Positions 16,765 to 25,045 of a stretch of 36,903 nucleotides of DNA are shown one piece after another. The notes beneath the pieces were generated by a model, which was given only the letters and a program-made list of their open reading frames with translations, had not been told where the DNA came from and ran no database searches. This stretch comes from Pirellulales bacterium (GTDB lineage: Bacteria; Planctomycetota; Planctomycetia; Pirellulales; UBA1268), in assembly GCA_017853835.1 (NCBI GenBank), contig JAFMIU010000034.1:1-36903 (forward strand), given 5' to 3'. Each line of letters begins with the position of its first letter. The first letter of the stretch is position 1. The position numbers and the translations under genes were made by a program.

Positions 16765-17092
16765 TTGCGGGTGCTCGCGTTGAGGCTGCGCTTCGGGGAT
16801 GCCCATGCCTCACTCATCAACGCGCGGGGCACGCTCGGGGTTGCCCACACCCCGCCGCCGGACGCTCGCGTCGGGCATCCATGCCCTTTGGCTCGCTCGG
16901 CATTGGCTTCGCTTCGCCATCCTGGCTCCGCTTGCCACTGACGCCGGCTTACGGGGCATGGGCAACCCCTCGCTGGTCCACCGGTGGGACGCTTGGTTGT
17001 TCCGTGGAAGCCCAACGGCGTGAGCCGTGGGACCGGCGTGGTGGATCGCGTGGCGTGTTTGGCGTGGGGGGCAACGCGATCCACGACGTCGG
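16765..17092 (+). repeat. Long dispersed repeat, unit B
   Basis: Near-identical copy of the 16430-16757 unit at a fixed period of 335 bp. All the hairpin modules are kept, including the 11-bp perfect inverted repeat (17041-17051 with 17074-17084) and the GTGA-loop hairpin (17015-17028). One arm substitution (gccaCtg) weakens the GCATTGGC hairpin relative to unit A. Confidence 0.93.
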
Positions 17093-17305
17093 ATGGAGTC
17101 GCCGGGCGTGTCCCAGGCCTTACGGCCTTGGGCTTGGACGGGCACGTGGAGCATGTTGTTCCGTGGAAGCCCAACGGCGTGAGCCGTGGGACCGGCGTGG
17201 CGGATCGCGTGGCGCGTTTGGCGTGGGGGGCAACGCGATCAACGGCGTTGGATGGAGTCGCCGGGCGTGTCCCAGGCCTTCCGGCCTTGGGCGTGGACGG
17301 GCACG
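17091..17305 (+). repeat. Partial, rearranged repeat unit C
   Basis: Two 56-bp copies (17091-17146 and 17250-17305) differing at two positions flank a copy of the 40-bp core (17161-17200) and the adjoining GATCGCGT/ACGCGATC stem module. Each 56-mer contains its own hairpin: CCCAGGCC, loop TTAC or TTCC, then GGCCTTGGG. The block ends about ten bases before the stop codon of the convergent aldose epimerase gene. Confidence 0.88.
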
Positions 17306-17314
17306 CGGGTTCGG

Positions 17315-18457
17315 TTACTCGGTGAGAAACCGGAAACTCGTCGTGCTCGTGTACGTCTCACCAGGACGGAGGATCGTCGAGGGAAACGTCGGCTGGTTCG
17401 GACTGTCGGGATAATGCTGCGTTTCGAGACAGAAGCCGCCACGATGCACGTAGGGCTTGCCCGACTTCCCGCGAAGACGGCCATTGAGGAAGTTGCCACA
17501 GTAAAACTGAACCCCAGGCTCAGTCGTGCGAACCTCCAGCACACGGCCGCTCACGGGATCCTTCGCCCGAGCGGCGAGCACCATCGTGCCGTCATTCGCC
17601 GCGCGGTCGAGCACCCAGTTGTGGTCGTAGCCACCGCCGAAGCCGAGCTGGGCGTCCTCCTTTCCTATGTCGCGGCCGATCGCCTTGGCCGAGGTGAAGT
17701 CGAATGGCGTGCCGCGCACGTCGGCCAGCTCGCCGGTGGGAATCAGCCCCGCGTTCACCGGCGTGTAGCGCGACGCCGCGAGCATCAGTTCGTGGTCGAG
17801 GATCGTCCCCTCTCCCTCCCCCTTCAGGTTGAAGTAGGTGTGCTGCGTGAGATTCACGGGCGTCGGCTTGTCCGTGGTGGCACGGTATTCCACCACGAGT
17901 TCGTTGTCGTCGGTGAGCGTGTACCGCACTTCGGCTTCGAGGTTGCCCGGGTAGCCCTCTTCACCGTCCTTGGCGAGGTAGACCAGCGTGAGCCTGTTGT
18001 GGTCGGCGTCGAGGGCCGCATCCCACACCACCTTGTCAAACCCGATCACGCCGCCGTGCAGATGGTTGTCGCCGTTGTTCCGCGCGAGCGTGTAGGTCGT
18101 GCCATCGATGGTGAAACGGCCGTTGGCGATCCGGTTGCCGTAGCGGCCCACGATCGATCCGAAATAGGGCTTGTTGACCCCATTGATGTAGTCCTCCACA
18201 CGGTTGTAGCCGAGGGCCACATCGGCGAGCTTGCCATCGCGATCGGGCACCATGATGGACGTGATCGTGGCGCCGTAGTTGGTCACCTTCACCACCATGC
18301 CCTTCGCGTTCTGGAGCGTAAAGAGCCGGATGCCGTCGAAGTCTTCCTCGCGAGACAGGCCAGCCGCACGCTGGTCGGCATGCGTGGAAGGCGTGACGAA
18401 GCCGAAAAGGGTCAGGCAGGCGATCATGCCGGCTGTCGAGTGAAGGTTTCGAAACAC
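17315..18457 (-). CDS. galM: Exported aldose 1-epimerase (mutarotase)
   Basis: The 380-residue protein interconverts alpha and beta anomers of aldoses such as galactose or glucose. The family motifs are all present: [38 protein letters not shown] with the catalytic-site histidine, [19 protein letters not shown], and the general base glutamate in [17 protein letters not shown]. The N-terminus, [27 protein letters not shown] then DQ, is a signal peptide with a THA cleavage site, so the enzyme should work outside the cytoplasm. I chose the GTG at 18455-18457 because AGGAGA lies seven bases upstream; an ATG ten codons later would shorten the signal. It is divergent from the MoxR gene. Confidence 0.94.
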   Translation of the reverse strand: MFRNLHSTAGMIACLTLFGFVTPSTHADQRAAGLSREEDFDGIRLFTLQNAKGMVVKVTNYGATITSIMVPDRDGKLADVALGYNRVEDYINGVNKPYFGSIVGRYGNRIANGRFTIDGTTYTLARNNGDNHLHGGVIGFDKVVWDAALDADHNRLTLVYLAKDGEEGYPGNLEAEVRYTLTDDNELVVEYRATTDKPTPVNLTQHTYFNLKGEGEGTILDHELMLAASRYTPVNAGLIPTGELADVRGTPFDFTSAKAIGRDIGKEDAQLGFGGGYDHNWVLDRAANDGTMVLAARAKDPVSGRVLEVRTTEPGVQFYCGNFLNGRLRGKSGKPYVHRGGFCLETQHYPDSPNQPTFPSTILRPGETYTSTTSFRFLTE

Positions 18458-18628
18458 GAATCGGTCTCCTGGCGTGGATGTCGTGGCCCCGGTGCGATTG
18501 AGTTGAGCATGGCGGCCCGGAAATGGAAACCGGTCGGATCCAGCACGCTCCGCGGGATCCCCCGCACCGAATCGTGGGTCGCTTCGGGCGACGGGCCTAG
18601 AATGGGGCCGAAGAGGGAGGACCACTGC
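18458..18628. promoter_or_regulatory. Divergent promoter region galM / moxR-like
   Basis: This 171-bp region lies between the GTG of galM (-) and the ATG of the ATPase gene (+). On the + strand TAGAAT (18598-18603) is a good -10 hexamer, but no clear -35 lies at 17 bases. Just upstream is a small hairpin, GTCGC-TTCGG-GCGAC (18578-18592). A GAGGGAGG ribosome-binding site (18613-18620) precedes the ATG. Confidence 0.4.
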
Positions 18629-20053
18629 ATGAGTGTTCGAATGCCAGCCACGCTCGCCGAGCTGAGGGCTTCCGGGTGGACGAGTCGCAGCGTCAAGGAC
18701 GAGGTGCGGGGCAACTTCCTGCGGATGCTCCAGGCCGGCCACGAACTCTTTCCCGGGATCGTCGGCTATGACGACACCGTGATTCCCGAGATCAACATCG
18801 CGCTGATCGCAGGACACGACATGCTCTTCCTCGGTGAAAAGGGCCAGGCCAAGAGCCGTCTCATGAGGCTGCTCTTGCGGTTTCTCGACGAGCACCTGCC
18901 CTACCTCGACGACCCGACCATCCCGCTCCATGACGACCCGTTCAAGCCGATCACCTCGGCGGGGCGTCGGCTCGTCGCCTCGCGGGAGCCTGACGACGTG
19001 CCGATCGCGTGGTGGCCTCGTCAGGAACGGTATGCCGAACGCCTCGCACCCGGCACCAAGTTTGCCGACATCATCGGCGAGATCGACCCGGCCAAACTGG
19101 CCGGAGGAACGAGCATGTCGAGCGAGGAGGCCCTCCACCTCGGTCTCATTCCCCGGATGCATCGAGGCATCTTCGCGATGAACGAACTGCCCGAGCTCGA
19201 TGAACTCGTGCAGGTCGGGATGTTCAACATCCTGGAGGAACGCGACGTGCAGATCCGCGGCTATCCGGTGAAGTTTGACATCGATGTGATGCTGCTGTTC
19301 TCCGCAAATCCCTCCACCTACAACCGTTCGGGGAAGGTGATTCCACAGCTGAAGGATCGAATCGGGGCGGTCATCCACACCCATTATCCGAGCGATCGCG
19401 AACTCGGCATCCAGGTGGCCGAACAGGAGGCCGGCATCGAACTCGGCGGGGAGTGGCCCGTCGCGGTGCCCCACTTCATGAAGCAGGTGCTCGAGCAGAT
19501 CACGATCGCGGCCCGAAAAAGCAAGTTTATCGACCAGCAGTCGGGCGTGAGCGCCCGGTTTTCGATCGCCAACTTCGAAACACTGGTGGCCAGTGCCCGC
19601 CAGCGGGGCGTTCGGCTCGGTGAGAAGCCGGCGGTGCCGCGGATCAGCGATCTGGGGCATCTGGCGAGTTCCAGTCTGGGCAAGCTCGAACTCGACATGA
19701 TGGGGAGCCACCAGATGTCGGAACGGCAGGTGCTCGACGCGGTGATCGCCGAGGCGATCGCGACGGTGTTCGAGGAATATGTCGAGGAGCACGGCCTCGC
19801 GGAGATCGCCGCCGCGTTTCGGGGTGGCGTGAAGGTGGAGGTGGGCGACATGGTGCCGAGCGCCGCCTACGAGGGGCTCGTGGCCGAGGTGCCCGCCGTG
19901 TGGGAGAAGGCGTTTGAGGTGAATGCCGCCCGTGATCTCGCCGTTCGTGCCAGCTGCATCGAGTTTGTGCTGGCCGGCCTCTACGCCACGGAGCGGATCA
20001 GCCGGATCCAATCGCACGGACGGACCATCTACGACACCGGAGGGTTTCGCTGA
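18629..20053 (+). CDS. MoxR/magnesium-chelatase-type AAA+ ATPase
   Basis: The 474-residue ATPase belongs to the MoxR/BchI-like AAA+ group. The P-loop is GEKGQAKS (69-76), a GQAKS variant in place of GxGKS/T. The Walker B region reads [13 protein letters not shown] (179-191), with Asn in front of the catalytic Glu. Sensor 1 is probably FSANPSTYN, followed by [14 protein letters not shown] as the arginine-finger region. A long C-terminal helical part follows. Such proteins act with a VWA partner as chaperone-like complexes that insert metals or remodel proteins; the next gene encodes exactly that partner and starts within the stop codon of this one (TGATG). GAGGGAGG precedes the ATG by eight bases. 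Confidence 0.92.
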   Translation: MSVRMPATLAELRASGWTSRSVKDEVRGNFLRMLQAGHELFPGIVGYDDTVIPEINIALIAGHDMLFLGEKGQAKSRLMRLLLRFLDEHLPYLDDPTIPLHDDPFKPITSAGRRLVASREPDDVPIAWWPRQERYAERLAPGTKFADIIGEIDPAKLAGGTSMSSEEALHLGLIPRMHRGIFAMNELPELDELVQVGMFNILEERDVQIRGYPVKFDIDVMLLFSANPSTYNRSGKVIPQLKDRIGAVIHTHYPSDRELGIQVAEQEAGIELGGEWPVAVPHFMKQVLEQITIAARKSKFIDQQSGVSARFSIANFETLVASARQRGVRLGEKPAVPRISDLGHLASSSLGKLELDMMGSHQMSERQVLDAVIAEAIATVFEEYVEEHGLAEIAAAFRGGVKVEVGDMVPSAAYEGLVAEVPAVWEKAFEVNAARDLAVRASCIEFVLAGLYATERISRIQSHGRTIYDTGGFR

Positions 20054-21774
20054 TGGCCTCGCGTGACACCCTCGGCGGAATCGTGCACACCTACCAGCGG
20101 TACGATCCCGCCAGAATCCCTCCGCCGCGGCCGCCCGCGGTGGATCTGGTGACGCCCGCGATGGAGCACCTGCTCGAGTTTGGCGACGCCTCTGAGCTCA
20201 CCGAGGAACAGCTCGCCAAGGCGGTGATGCTCGACCCGGAACAGCTTCGGGGACTCGGCCCATCGCTCGAGTCGATCCGACGCCGGCTCGAGGAGGCGCG
20301 GCGGAAGATTCTCGAGACCTACGAGACCGAGTCGGTTCGCCAGCGGGCCCGCCGACGGTTTCGCGACACCGCCCAGCAGGTCCGGCCGCCATCGAAGCAT
20401 CGCGAGGGGTTTGCGAAGGCGGTTCGCGAGGAGCAGATCCGACAGCTCGAACGGCTCTGGTATGCACAAGACGACGACCAGACGGCGTTTGCCGGCCAGC
20501 TCGCCGGGCTGATCGACGTGCTCGGTGATCTCTACGAGGTGAATGAACTCGCCGCCCGGTGGACGTTCACCGGGCGAGAGAAACTCTCCATTCCAGAAGC
20601 GCTCGAGGTGAAGGCACAGCTCGAGCAGATCGAGGAGCTGCTGCGGCAGGTGGACGAGGCTCGTGCCAACGCGACCGTGGCCCTGATCGACATGGAGTCG
20701 CTCGGGCCGTTCCTGGAGCCCGGGGAACGCGACGAACTCGATCTCCTCCGTCGGCAGCTTCAGGAGGCGGTGGAACAAATGGCCGCGGAGCAAGGGCTCC
20801 AGAAGACGAAGCGGGGATACGCCCTCACCCCACAGGCGATGCGGCTCTTTCAGGCCAAACTCCTCGAGCGCATCTTCGCCGACCTCACGCCGTCGAAAAC
20901 CGGCAGGCACCAGGGCGACATCCGTGGCGATGGAGCGGTTGAGATGGTGCCGACACGCCCGTATGAGTTCGGCGACTCCGTCGCCCACATGGACATCCCG
21001 GGGTCGCTCGTCAACGCCATGCTTCGGCGGGCGGCCGATGGCCCGGCAGGTATGCAGGGCGGAGGGCTCCGGCTCGACCCTCGCGACATCGAGGTGCATC
21101 GCACCCGCAACGCTCCCAAGTGCGCCACCACCGTCATCATGGACATGAGCGGTTCGATGCGCTACGGCGGCCTGCACGTGAGCGTGAAACGGATGGCCCT
21201 GGCGCTCCAGGGGCTCGTCTGTCGGGAGTTCCCGGGCGACTCGCTCCAGTTTTTCGAGATGGCGTCGTTTGCGAAGCCGAGGACGCCGGGCGAGATCGCA
21301 ACCCTGATGCCCAAGCCCGTCACGATCTTCGACCCGGTGGTCCGCCTGCGGGCCAACATGGCCGACCCGGGCATTTCCGAAAGCGACGTGCCGCCCCACT
21401 TCACCAACATCCAGCACGCGCTGTCGCTCGCAAGGAAGCACCTCGCCCCACAGGACACCCCCAACCGTCAGGTGATTCTCATCACGGACGGCCTGCCCAC
21501 GGCCCATTTTGAGGGGAGCGACCTCTACCTGCTCTATCCTCCCCATCGCCGGACGGAAGAGGCGACCATCCGGGAGGCCGAGGCCTGCCGCCGCGATGGC
21601 ATTGTCATCAACGTGTTCCTGCTGTCGGGCTGGTCACAGTCGCGGGAGGACATCCAGTTCGCCTACCGGCTCGCGGAGGTCGCCAAGGGAAGGGTATTCT
21701 TTCCGTCCGGCAAGGAGCTGGAACGGTTCGTGGTGTGGGATTACCACGCCCGCCGGCGTTCCATCATTGGATGA
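20053..21774 (+). CDS. VWA-domain partner of the MoxR-type ATPase
   Basis: The 573-residue protein has a long, charged, mainly helical N-terminal half (residues ~30-280, with EEARRKILETYETESVRQRARRR and other coiled-coil-like stretches), then a von Willebrand A domain from about residue 355. The metal-ion (MIDAS) motif is MDMSGSM (D364, S366, S368), followed later by the threonine/aspartate of LITDGLPT. It presumably binds Mg and docks on the ATPase. The ATG overlaps the upstream stop by one base and the TGA overlaps the next ATG (21771-21774), so three proteins are translationally linked. No signal peptide is seen. The client protein is unknown. Confidence 0.92.
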   Translation: MASRDTLGGIVHTYQRYDPARIPPPRPPAVDLVTPAMEHLLEFGDASELTEEQLAKAVMLDPEQLRGLGPSLESIRRRLEEARRKILETYETESVRQRARRRFRDTAQQVRPPSKHREGFAKAVREEQIRQLERLWYAQDDDQTAFAGQLAGLIDVLGDLYEVNELAARWTFTGREKLSIPEALEVKAQLEQIEELLRQVDEARANATVALIDMESLGPFLEPGERDELDLLRRQLQEAVEQMAAEQGLQKTKRGYALTPQAMRLFQAKLLERIFADLTPSKTGRHQGDIRGDGAVEMVPTRPYEFGDSVAHMDIPGSLVNAMLRRAADGPAGMQGGGLRLDPRDIEVHRTRNAPKCATTVIMDMSGSMRYGGLHVSVKRMALALQGLVCREFPGDSLQFFEMASFAKPRTPGEIATLMPKPVTIFDPVVRLRANMADPGISESDVPPHFTNIQHALSLARKHLAPQDTPNRQVILITDGLPTAHFEGSDLYLLYPPHRRTEEATIREAEACRRDGIVINVFLLSGWSQSREDIQFAYRLAEVAKGRVFFPSGKELERFVVWDYHARRRSIIG

Positions 21775-22826
21775 GGCTCATGCGATCTGCGTTTCGGGTG
21801 ATGGCGATGGTGGCGATCGTCGCGGTTTCACACACGGCCCGTGGCCAGCAGACCTACACGCTGACCGACCTCGGTGTGATTTCCGGTACCGACACCGGGC
21901 CTCGTGGCATCGCCAACGGCGGGGCGATCACGGTGAGCCAGTTGGTCAGCGGGTTTCCCCGTGGGTTCCTGGTGAACTCAGGATCGTCGGTCCCCATCGG
22001 CACCCTCGGCGGATCATCCACGCAGTCGACGGCGGTCGCGGTCAATGGCACGTCATCCGCCGTTCAAATCGCCGGCTTCTCCACGACCAGCGGCGGTGAA
22101 ACCCACGCCTTCCTCTGGACGCAGGGCGGCACCGGTGGCGTGAGCGGCAATCCCCAGATGAAAGACCTCGGGAAGCTTGGCGGCACCCGCAGCGAAGCCT
22201 ACGCGATCAACACCACGGGCCGTGTGGCAGGATACTCGGAGGTGGCTTCGGGCTACGAACATGCGTTTCTCTACAACGGCACGACGATGGTGGACGTTGG
22301 GGCGATGCTCGACTCCACCCTCGGGCTGCCGTGGTCGTATGCGTACGGAGTCAATGCGACGTCACGCGTCGTGGGTGTGGCGTTCAACGACACCTACACC
22401 GTAGCCGTGGCGTTTCTCTACAACGGCACATCCGTTCGCAGTCTTGGCAACCTTGGCTTCGCCTGGTCGGAGGCGTTTGCGATCAACGACGCCAACCAGG
22501 TGGTGGGCTACTCGACCCTGTCGGACGGGTCCGAGGAGGCCTTCATCTGGAACGGCACATCGATGGCAAGCCTCGGGTCGCTCGGTGGGTCGAGTTATGC
22601 CCTCGCCACCAACAACAGCGGTGCCGTGGTGGGTGGCTCCTACACCGACAACGCCGACACCATCTACCGCGCCTTCGTGACGGTGTCGGGCTCGATGCGA
22701 AACCTCAACACCATGCTCGATTCCTCCGGTGCGGGATGGACGTTGACGGAGGCGATCGACATCAACGATTCAGGACAAATCATCGGCAAGGCACGCTCGG
22801 TGGCGTGTCGCATGGCTACCTGCTGA
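21771..22826 (+). CDS. HAF-repeat surface protein, N-terminal part before a frameshift
   Basis: The frame starts with a signal peptide (RLMRSAFRVMAMVAIVAVSHTARG) and then carries about six to seven HAF-type repeats of the pattern D-L-G-x-L-G-G ... A-x-x-I-N ... G-x-V-V-G-Y ... H-A-F-L-W, e.g. DLGKLGGTRSEAYAINTTG and SLGNLGFAWSEAFAINDAN. The last repeat reads INDSGQIIGK and then diverges into ARSVACRMATC and stops. In the -1 frame the expected ending GTLGGVSHGYLLTP continues at once. The gene begins inside the VWA stop codon (ATGA); ATG 21780 is an alternative start. HAF proteins are extracellular and of unknown function. Confidence 0.85.
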   Translation: MRLMRSAFRVMAMVAIVAVSHTARGQQTYTLTDLGVISGTDTGPRGIANGGAITVSQLVSGFPRGFLVNSGSSVPIGTLGGSSTQSTAVAVNGTSSAVQIAGFSTTSGGETHAFLWTQGGTGGVSGNPQMKDLGKLGGTRSEAYAINTTGRVAGYSEVASGYEHAFLYNGTTMVDVGAMLDSTLGLPWSYAYGVNATSRVVGVAFNDTYTVAVAFLYNGTSVRSLGNLGFAWSEAFAINDANQVVGYSTLSDGSEEAFIWNGTSMASLGSLGGSSYALATNNSGAVVGGSYTDNADTIYRAFVTVSGSMRNLNTMLDSSGAGWTLTEAIDINDSGQIIGKARSVACRMATC

Positions 22827-23875
22827 CGCCTGCCGTGGGATCGCTGATCTGGAGTGCCAGCGGTACCCAGTCGGGGGGCAATGGCACGTGGAGCGCCGCC
22901 GGCACCACGTGGCTCAGCGGCACCAGCCGTGTGGCGTGGGCCCCAGCGTCGAAGGGGGTGTTTTCGGGGACACCCGGCACGGTCACGATCAGTGGGAGTG
23001 TGTCGGTGGGAGGAGGCCTCGACATCCTCGCCAATGGCTTCACGCTCACGGGCGGAACGATGGCGCTCACGGGCACCACCAACGCGGCACGAACGATCAC
23101 CATCGCGAGCGGGGCCACGGCGACGCTCGCCAGTGCGGTGGTGGGCGCGTCGGGATTGACAAAGGCGGGGGCCGGCACGCTCGTGCTGTCGTCCACGGCC
23201 GGCACGCTGTCGGGCACAACCACCATTACGGCCGGCACGCTTCGACTGGTCGCCCCGATGAAGCTGGCGACATCTGCCGTAACGGTGGCAAGCGGGGCGA
23301 CGTTGCAGATCGAACGACACCTGATGGCAGGCCTGGCGCGCGTCGATCTTTCAGCCGGAGGGTCGTTCGATGTCTCCGACAGCCTCGCGGTGGTCCAGGC
23401 AGGATTCACCCCGTCCACACTGGTGGCGGAGATCGTCGAGGGGCTCGGCGATGGATCGTGGAACGGCGCGAGTGGCATCACCTCGACGATCGTCGCCGCC
23501 GACACGGCCAATGGGATCCCGCGCGCGATCGGTTGGCTCGACAACGGCGACGGCTCGATGACGTTCGGCTACGCGGCGCCCGGCGACACCAACCTCGACT
23601 GGTCGATCGACCTGCTCGACGTGGGGGATTATCTGGCGGCGGGCAAGTTCGACACGGGAGAGCCCGCGGCATGGTCGGAAGGCGACTACAACTACGATGC
23701 GATCGTCGATCTGCTCGACGTGGGGCAGTATCTGTCGACGAGCCTTTTCGACACAGGTCCCTACGCAGCGTTTGGCGGCGTGGCGGTGGTGCCGGAGCCG
23801 GCTGCGGGCCTGGTCGTCGGCGGAGCACTCGCCGTCGGAGCCGTTTTCATCCGGCGACGCGCCGCTCGCGGATGA
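22790..23875 (+). pseudogene. C-terminal part of the HAF protein in shifted frame: passenger repeats, dockerin-like pair, PEP-CTERM
   Basis: This continues the HAF gene after loss of one base near 22788-22790. It begins GTLGGVSHGYLLTPAVGS, then has autotransporter-like repeats (GLTKAGAGTLVLSSTAGT, TTITAGTLRLVAP), a beta-rich region, and two calcium-loop motifs GDTNLDWSIDLLDVGDYL and GDYNYDAIVDLLDVGQYL, as in dockerin pairs. It ends VVPEPAAGLVVGGALAVG then a hydrophobic helix and RRRAARG, a PEP-CTERM sorting signal. It has no own start or RBS, so it is either a broken gene, a sequencing error, or recoded. The last 29 bases overlap the convergent small gene. Confidence 0.8.
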
Positions 23876-24179
23876 GCATCGTGAAGGAGCCGAGCGTGGC
23901 GATGCCGGCCGCCAGCGCGAGGGTCCAGAGTGGCACGATGCGATGTGCGGGGGCCGCCTCCTCGCTGGGGCGAGCCTCTTCGGCCAGATCGACGGCGGGC
24001 AACCCGGCGGCCCGTCGTTCCCGTTCGAGGTAGGCCTCCTGACGCCCGAGAAACCGTCCCTCAACCTGCCGCTGCCGCACGTCAAACTTTCCGGCGATCA
24101 GTCCGGTGGCGGTAAGGGCCATGGCGGAGAACACGGTGGCCCAGAACCACCCGCTGTCGGAGAGTCGCTCGTGTGCCAT
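23847..24179 (-). CDS. Small two-helix membrane protein of unknown function
   Basis: The 110-residue product has two transmembrane segments: WFWATVFSAMALTATGLIAG near the N-terminus and IVPLWTLALAAGIATLGSFTMLI near the C-terminus, separated by a charged stretch (KFDVRQRQVEGRFLGRQEAYLERERRAAG). I see no characterised family. The ATG at 24177-24179 follows from the membrane topology; a longer in-frame start would add 29 unlikely residues. It is convergent with the HAF gene, overlapping it by 29 bases, and divergent from sufR with 118 bases between. Confidence 0.7.
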   Translation of the reverse strand: MAHERLSDSGWFWATVFSAMALTATGLIAGKFDVRQRQVEGRFLGRQEAYLERERRAAGLPAVDLAEEARPSEEAAPAHRIVPLWTLALAAGIATLGSFTMLIRERRVAG

Positions 24180-24241
24180 GGTCGGACCGTGTCTTGGGCT
24201 GGGAGGGCTTTGACCCAGTGTAGAAGCCAACCGCCCTCGCG

Positions 24242-24260
24242 ACATTTTCACAAAAAATGT
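24242..24260 (+). promoter_or_regulatory. Operator-like palindrome 1 upstream of sufR
   Basis: ACATTTT and AAAATGT are perfect 7-bp inverted arms around a 5-base spacer. It lies directly before the -35 element in an AT-rich island that stands out from the GC-rich surroundings. A SufR or iron-regulator site is plausible; the sequence does not obviously match the cyanobacterial SufR site (CAAC-N6-GTTG). Confidence 0.5.
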
Positions 24261-24288
24261 TGTCAAAAATCGCGATTTCGCCTACAGT
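24260..24288 (+). promoter_or_regulatory. Sigma-70-type promoter of sufR and the suf genes
   Basis: TTGTCA (24260-24265) and TACAGT (24283-24288) are separated by exactly 17 bases. They match the -35 and -10 consensus at five and four of six positions. The predicted start point is near 24295, only a few bases before the ATG at 24298. Confidence 0.6.
24267..24278 (+). promoter_or_regulatory. Operator-like palindrome 2, between -35 and -10
   Basis: AAATCGCGATTT is a perfect 12-bp palindrome lying wholly inside the 17-bp promoter spacer. A dimeric repressor bound here would block RNA polymerase, which fits autoregulation by SufR. Confidence 0.55.
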
Positions 24289-24297
24289 AAGGCTGTC

Positions 24298-25023
24298 ATG
24301 TCTGACCCCCACCTCCACTTCCGAGAAACCGACGCCGCCGTGGTGGAACTGCTGCGGGGCGACACGTCGCTCGGCATCGGGGAACTGGCCGAGAAGCTTG
24401 GGGTCACCGCCACCGCAGTGCGGCAGCGACTCGACCGGCTGATGGAGGCCGGCGTGATCGATCGGCGCACGGTCGCCCGTCCCCGCGGACGTCCCGCCCA
24501 CGTCTACAGCCTCACCGAAATGGGCCGTCGGATCGGCGGCGACAACTTCCGCGATCTGGCGATCGTCCTCTGGAAGGAACTCCGGCGGGTCACCGATTCA
24601 AGCGTTCGCCAGGGCCTGCTTCAGCGGGTGGCGGCCAGCCTCGCCGACATGTACCGCGATCGTGTTTCAGGACAGACCACGGCCGAACGCCTGTCGGAAG
24701 TGGCGACCCTCCTCACCGAGCGAGGCGTGCCCTGCGTCGTTGAGCAGGGCGCCCTGCCCATGCTGGTCTCCCATTCCTGCCCCTATCCCGTGGTGTCGGA
24801 TCAGGACCGGGCCATCTGTGCAGCGGAACGCCTGATGCTCCAGGAACTGGTCGGGGCGGCGGTGCAGTTGTCGGAATGCCGCCTCGACGGTGCCCACTGC
24901 TGCCGATTCACGGCCGCCAATGAACCATTTTCCGTGCAGTCCGCCCCGCAGGCCTCAGGCATGCGAGGGCTTGAAAGAACGGTCTCGGCACCGTCGAATG
25001 CCGCTTCCGTGGACGTTTCGTGA
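24298..25023 (+). CDS. sufR: SufR-type Fe-S cluster-dependent transcriptional regulator
   Basis: The 241-residue protein has an N-terminal winged helix (residues ~14-75, [20 protein letters not shown] as recognition helices, then the [11 protein letters not shown] wing) and a C-terminal cysteine region. C161 and C174 are spaced C-X12-C within [19 protein letters not shown], with C194, C201 and C202 further on. This matches SufR, which binds an Fe-S cluster and represses suf genes when clusters are plentiful. The last ~35 residues are an extra tail without homology that I recognise. It is the first gene after the palindromic promoter and precedes nuoB by 22 bases and sufC by ~720. Assignment rests on HTH, cysteines and context. 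Confidence 0.9.
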   Translation: MSDPHLHFRETDAAVVELLRGDTSLGIGELAEKLGVTATAVRQRLDRLMEAGVIDRRTVARPRGRPAHVYSLTEMGRRIGGDNFRDLAIVLWKELRRVTDSSVRQGLLQRVAASLADMYRDRVSGQTTAERLSEVATLLTERGVPCVVEQGALPMLVSHSCPYPVVSDQDRAICAAERLMLQELVGAAVQLSECRLDGAHCCRFTAANEPFSVQSAPQASGMRGLERTVSAPSNAASVDVS

Positions 25024-25045
25024 GCCTGAACCGGAGCCGCCTGCC

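Noticed and set aside
16430..17305. Several open frames on both strands inside the repeats
   Set aside because: They are open in many frames because the repeats are GC-rich, copies vary without regard to codons, and no RBS or domain is seen.
16430..17305. CRISPR array
   Set aside because: Units are ~328 bp with no short unique spacers and no cas genes lie nearby.
16430..17305. Insertion sequence or transposon
   Set aside because: No transposase-like frame and no matching terminal inverted repeats bounding the block.
17186..18628. Long + strand open frame running through the galM region into the ATPase gene
   Set aside because: Upstream of 18629 it is antisense to galM, which has all family motifs on the - strand. 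The RBS and family N-terminus start at 18629.
18458..20017. - strand open frame extending upstream of galM into the ATPase gene
   Set aside because: It is the antisense shadow of the MoxR-type gene; the galM signal peptide and RBS fix the start at 18457.
22780..22800. Programmed frameshift in the HAF gene
   Set aside because: No slippery heptamer or strong downstream pseudoknot is evident; the bases around the break are GGCAAGGCACG. A lost base is the simpler reading.
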